Below are positions 61,006 through 64,000 of a stretch of 64,000 nucleotides of DNA, one piece after another. The stretch is from Mangrovimicrobium sp048323675. GTDB taxonomy: Bacteria; Pseudomonadota; Gammaproteobacteria; Pseudomonadales; Halieaceae. The position numbers and the translations under genes are program-made. The notes under the pieces are model-generated. The model searched no databases and had not been told where the DNA came from. It worked only from the letters and a program-made list of their open reading frames with translations. The stretch is taken from the NCBI RefSeq assembly GCF_048323675.1, contig NZ_JBLWFK010000004.1:496001-560000 (forward strand). Direction: 5' to 3'. Position 1 is the stretch's first letter. The number at the start of each line of letters is the position of its first letter.

Positions 61006-62343
61006 ATGATTATAAAATTACCGCGTACGCTTACACTGGCCATCGCAACGCCATTCCTGATGACGAGTGGGGCCGCCCGCAGCGACGCCGTTGCCGTCTA
61101 CGAGCCCGGTGCCGAAGTGCACCAGGCCGGCGATGTATTGCCCGACAGCACCCGTTTGAACCTGGTTTCGCCGACCCGCGGGATGTCGTTCGAGGTGGAT
61201 GATGGCCGATCGGCCGGCACCTCCCCGGAATTTGTCATCCCCGGCCAGGCCCTCGATTTCCGCAAGGCCATCCGCGCCCTGGAGTCCGAGCACGGGGCCT
61301 ATGCCGAACAGCTGTCGGAATACCTGGGCAGCCTCGGCGTCAACCTGCAACAGCGGGGCATGCACAAGGAGGCCATCGAGGTCTTCAAGCGCGGCGTCCA
61401 CCTCTCGCGAATCAACGAAGGCCTCTATAGCTCGGGCCAGATTCCACTGCTGGAAAAGGAAATCGCCAGCCTGGTGGCGGTCGGCGAATACACCGAGGCC
61501 GACGAGCGCCAGGTCTACCTGTACCGGGTGCAGATGCGCAATTTCGAGGCCGGGCCGGAGCGCGCCGAGGCGTTCATGCACCAGGCCGACTGGCAGTACC
61601 GGGCCTACCGCATGGGGCTGGGGCAGAACGACTTTTCCCGCCTGGTCAGCATCTGGGATCTCAACAGCCTCGCCCTCAACGATATCGCCACCCTTGAAGG
61701 GCAGGCATCCGCCGCCCTGATCGCGCCACTGAAGGGCATGTTGCGAGCCCAGTACCTGATCGCCGATTACAACTTCAACCAGACCGAGTACGGCGTCACC
61801 AGCAACGACAGCTATACGGCCCAGTCGCAGATGAACCGGTTCAACGCGTTTCGCTCCCAGAGCTTCGGCAAGGGCGAGGCGGTCGTGGATTCCATCTATG
61901 ACATCCAGGTCAACAATCACGGCCAAAACAGCGCCGAGGCAGCCGAGGCCAGGGCCCTGCAGGGTGACTGGTTGCTCTACCACGGCCAGCGCAACGGCGC
62001 CGAGGAACACTATCGCCTCGCGGTAGCGGAACTTGCGCCGCGCGATGATGCCGAAGCAGAGATAGAGCGATTGTTCGGTGAGCCCGTGGAACTGCCCGAC
62101 GACGACGTGGTGCGTTACCTGCCGACACCGGTAGCAGTGGAAGAGGGCCGGCTGGTGCTGCAATTCTCCGTCAGCGACAGCGGCCGGGTAACCGACATGG
62201 AACGGGTCGACAACAACGAGGTCAACCAGAGCGCGGTAAACCGCATCATGCGCACCCTGCGCAGTACCCGTTTCCGGCCGCGCCTGGAAAGCGCCGGGCC
62301 GGTAGCAACCGAGATGGTAACCAGAGCTTATGACATCGAGTGA
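61006..62343 (+). CDS. Exported TPR protein with TonB-C-like end
   Basis: A 445-residue exported protein. A signal peptide ends near ARSDA. The middle is helical-repeat like (YLGSLGVNLQQRGMHKEAIEVFKRGVHLS). Residues about 360-445 resemble a TonB C-terminal fold (LQFSVSDSGRVTDMERVDNNEVNQ, then MRTLRSTRFRPRL). No membrane helix follows the signal, so it cannot be a true TonB. The stop lies 14 bases inside the next gene, so coupling is tight. Role unknown. Confidence 0.75.
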   Translation: MIIKLPRTLTLAIATPFLMTSGAARSDAVAVYEPGAEVHQAGDVLPDSTRLNLVSPTRGMSFEVDDGRSAGTSPEFVIPGQALDFRKAIRALESEHGAYAEQLSEYLGSLGVNLQQRGMHKEAIEVFKRGVHLSRINEGLYSSGQIPLLEKEIASLVAVGEYTEADERQVYLYRVQMRNFEAGPERAEAFMHQADWQYRAYRMGLGQNDFSRLVSIWDLNSLALNDIATLEGQASAALIAPLKGMLRAQYLIADYNFNQTEYGVTSNDSYTAQSQMNRFNAFRSQSFGKGEAVVDSIYDIQVNNHGQNSAEAAEARALQGDWLLYHGQRNGAEEHYRLAVAELAPRDDAEAEIERLFGEPVELPDDDVVRYLPTPVAVEEGRLVLQFSVSDSGRVTDMERVDNNEVNQSAVNRIMRTLRSTRFRPRLESAGPVATEMVTRAYDIE

Positions 62344-63577
62344 AACCGGCAAATCGACCAGCGCAGTGCTGGCACGCCTGCGCCCGGCAACGGCGCTGGG
62401 GCTGGTGTGCGCCTGCCTCGCCCTCGCCGGCTGTCCCAGCGCCAGTAATCCGCCGGCACCACAGTCACCGAGCATGCCCTCGTCGTCCTCGAGCTCCAGT
62501 TCATCCAGCTCCAGTTCATCCAGCTCCAGCTCTTCCAGCTCCAGTTCATCCGGCAGCAGTGGCAGTACATCCAGCACATCGAATTCTTCACCCGCCGGGT
62601 CCGCGTCGAGTTCCGGGTCGTCCGGCGGCAATTCCAGCCCGTCCTCAGCGAGTTCTGCGGGCAGCACGGGCGCTTCCACAGACGTCTCGACCGGTAACAT
62701 GCCCGGCGCGTCGATGCCCTCCACCGCCGGCGGCAGCGCGGGCAGCGACGCCACCGCTGGCAGCCCGACCGGCGAAACCGGCACGGCAGGCGACGGCGGC
62801 ATGGCGGACGCCAGCGGCTCTGCCGCTGGACAGGCCGGTGCAAGCGGCGCTGAGCCCGGTTTCGAGACCGGCGGCGGACTGGGCCTGCCGAGCATGGAAG
62901 ACACCCCGAGCTTCGAGGATTCCTACCCCGGTTCCGGGGGCGAGGGCGAGGGCAGTGATGCGCCCAGCGGACAGGGCAGCACTGCAGCCAGCGGCGGGAA
63001 CGGGGAAAACAGCGGCGGCAATGAAGGCACTGGCGGCGGAGACGGCAGCGACGGCACAGGCGGCCAGGGCAGTACCGCCGGCACAGCGGACGGCAGCGGC
63101 ACACCCGGCCAGGGCAGCTATGGCGCGTACGGCACAGGCAACGGCGGCGGGCGGGTACTCACTCCCGCGGAGCAGGTCGCCATTCTCGACGCCCAGCTGG
63201 AAAAAGGCACCGGTGATTTCGACAGCATGATCCTCGAGCAGCAGGCCCAGCAGCGACAGGGCGCCCGGCAGAGCAGCGACAGCCGCGCCGCCAGCGCCGC
63301 CCGTGGCACCGCGGCCAGCAACGGCGCCTACGGCGGCGAGGTTGCCAGCGCCGGCGGGGTCTATGGCGGCAGTTACGGCGGCGGTATCGGCACGGCCACC
63401 GCGTCGAGTGAACCGCCACCCAGCACTGCCAAGTACCCGCCGCCGGCGGACATCCCCTCCGGCGAGGACGACGACGTGGTCGCCCGCCAGTTGCGCGAAG
63501 CCGCGATGCGCGAGGCCGATCCGCAGGTCCGGGAAAAACTCTGGGACGAATACCGCAAGTACAAGGGCATCGACTAA
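62330..63577 (+). CDS. Ser-rich lipoprotein
   Basis: A 415-residue lipoprotein (lipobox LAGC, Cys35). The first 90 residues of the mature chain are dominated by Ser, including about 24 in a row, then Ser/Gly/Ala/Thr-rich sequence to about residue 280, and a more ordered end (LTPAEQVAILDAQLEKGTGDFDSM, VARQLREAAMREADPQ, LWDEYRKYKGID). It reads like a long flexible tether with a small C-terminal domain. It overlaps the upstream gene by 14 bases and the next by one (TAATG). Confidence 0.75.
   Translation: MTSSETGKSTSAVLARLRPATALGLVCACLALAGCPSASNPPAPQSPSMPSSSSSSSSSSSSSSSSSSSSSSSSGSSGSTSSTSNSSPAGSASSSGSSGGNSSPSSASSAGSTGASTDVSTGNMPGASMPSTAGGSAGSDATAGSPTGETGTAGDGGMADASGSAAGQAGASGAEPGFETGGGLGLPSMEDTPSFEDSYPGSGGEGEGSDAPSGQGSTAASGGNGENSGGNEGTGGGDGSDGTGGQGSTAGTADGSGTPGQGSYGAYGTGNGGGRVLTPAEQVAILDAQLEKGTGDFDSMILEQQAQQRQGARQSSDSRAASAARGTAASNGAYGGEVASAGGVYGGSYGGGIGTATASSEPPPSTAKYPPPADIPSGEDDDVVARQLREAAMREADPQVREKLWDEYRKYKGID
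62492..62551. repeat. Four 15-base tandem units in the Ser tract
   Basis: AGCTCCAGTTCATCC and near variants begin at 62492, 62507, 62522 and 62537, all coding Ser. The third unit differs at two bases. In-frame expansion or loss would lengthen or shorten the Ser tether by five residues a step. Confidence 0.85.
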
Positions 63578-64000
63578 TGCTCCGTGACACAACAAGAATA
63601 AACTGCACCGGCAAAATCGCCACGGTCTTCCTGCTGGCAATGCTGGCCGGCTGTGTCAGCAATACGATCAAGACCACCTCGGTGCCATCGGTGGACACCC
63701 CCTCGGTCGCCGTCGCGGAAAACCAGCTGCTGGATGTGGGGATCGCCATTTTCGACCCCGGTATCGATGATGCCGGGGACGAGGAGGAAACCATCTATCC
63801 CGAGGTGCGCAGGGCCGAATCCCGCTTCATGCCCAACCAGCTTGCCCAGGCCATGCAGCAGAGCGGCGCCTGGGGCGCAGTGCGCGTGGTACCCGACCCG
63901 GAGCGGGTGTCCGACCTCTCGGTACACGGCAAAATCGTGCACTCCGACGGCGAGTACCTGGAGCTGGCGATCACCGCGCGCGACTCCCGCGGCCACACCT
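63577..64000 (+). CDS. Lipoprotein, N-terminal part (runs off the right edge)
   Basis: The ATG overlaps the preceding TAA. The signal peptide MLRDTTRINCTGKIATVFLL.. ends in lipobox LAGC (Cys26). The mature chain VSNTIKTTSVPSVDTP leads to a structured region LLDVGIAIFDPGIDDAGDEEET, then a PNQLAQAMQQSGAWGAVRVVPD and LSVHGKIVHSDGEYLELAIT. No stop appears before the end of the window. It is coupled to the Ser-rich lipoprotein and TPR gene, suggesting one envelope complex. Family unknown. Confidence 0.7.
   Translation, partial: MLRDTTRINCTGKIATVFLLAMLAGCVSNTIKTTSVPSVDTPSVAVAENQLLDVGIAIFDPGIDDAGDEEETIYPEVRRAESRFMPNQLAQAMQQSGAWGAVRVVPDPERVSDLSVHGKIVHSDGEYLELAITARDSRGHT

Noticed and set aside
61018..62904. 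628-codon minus-strand open frame opposite the TPR and Ser-rich genes
   Set aside because: Its acidic/Leu-rich stretch is just the reverse of the Ser tract; the plus-strand genes have signal peptides and overlapping starts.

Overview
The window is a chromosomal stretch from a GC-rich, Gram-negative gammaproteobacterium. Three TonB-dependent outer-membrane receptors, a complete TonB/ExbB/ExbD operon with a TtpC-type long ExbB, lgt-thyA-folA next to rppH-ptsP, and many small lipoproteins suggest a marine oligotroph of the Halieaceae (OM60/NOR5) type. That placement is inference from gene content. I see no rRNA, tRNA, phage, transposase or CRISPR; nearly all of it is dense protein-coding sequence.

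Layout. 0-4.1 kb: end of an ABC ATPase, a GldF/GldG-like fused permease, a DUF4340 protein and a small membrane protein. 4.1-8 kb: LysR regulator, DUF4136 lipoprotein, 2-hydroxyacid dehydrogenase, HIT protein and ubiX. 8-8.5 kb: a palindrome-rich gap with no gene. 8.5-12.8 kb: a ZnuD-like zinc receptor with a small His-rich partner, a META/YbaY lipoprotein and a hydrolase. 12.8-19 kb: acyl-CoA ligase, TonB receptor, sodium/solute symporter and TetR regulator. Three TTCAAC-N4-GTTGAA operators, one of them filling the spacer of the receptor promoter, tie receptor, symporter and regulator together. 20-26.8 kb: TonB receptor, a 1165-residue protein of three 400-residue modules, and a lipoprotein with a (Gly-Asp)14 tract, behind a possible Pho-type promoter. 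27-33.5 kb: TauD-like oxygenase, NTF2-like protein, OlsF-like acyltransferase fusion, LpxH-like phosphoesterase and two unassigned proteins. 33.6-38.7 kb: DUF3012 lipoprotein, solute-binding protein, glycerophosphodiesterase, pyruvate kinase, glucokinase and a cold-shock protein. 38.8-44.3 kb: the seven-gene TonB operon. 44.5-59 kb: housekeeping genes (folA, thyA, lgt, ptsP, rppH, asnS, cysH, cinA, pdxH). 59-64 kb: gamma-glutamyltransferase and an unusual trio of envelope proteins.

The most notable points are the TetR-type regulon with its exact promoter/operator geometry; a two-copy structured element (8.1 kb and 51.3 kb) with a shared core but unrelated perfect outer arms; the lipoprotein/tri-modular protein/TonB receptor set; and the Ser-rich lipoprotein trio at the right edge. 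All functions are assigned by reading motifs and neighbours; no database search was run.
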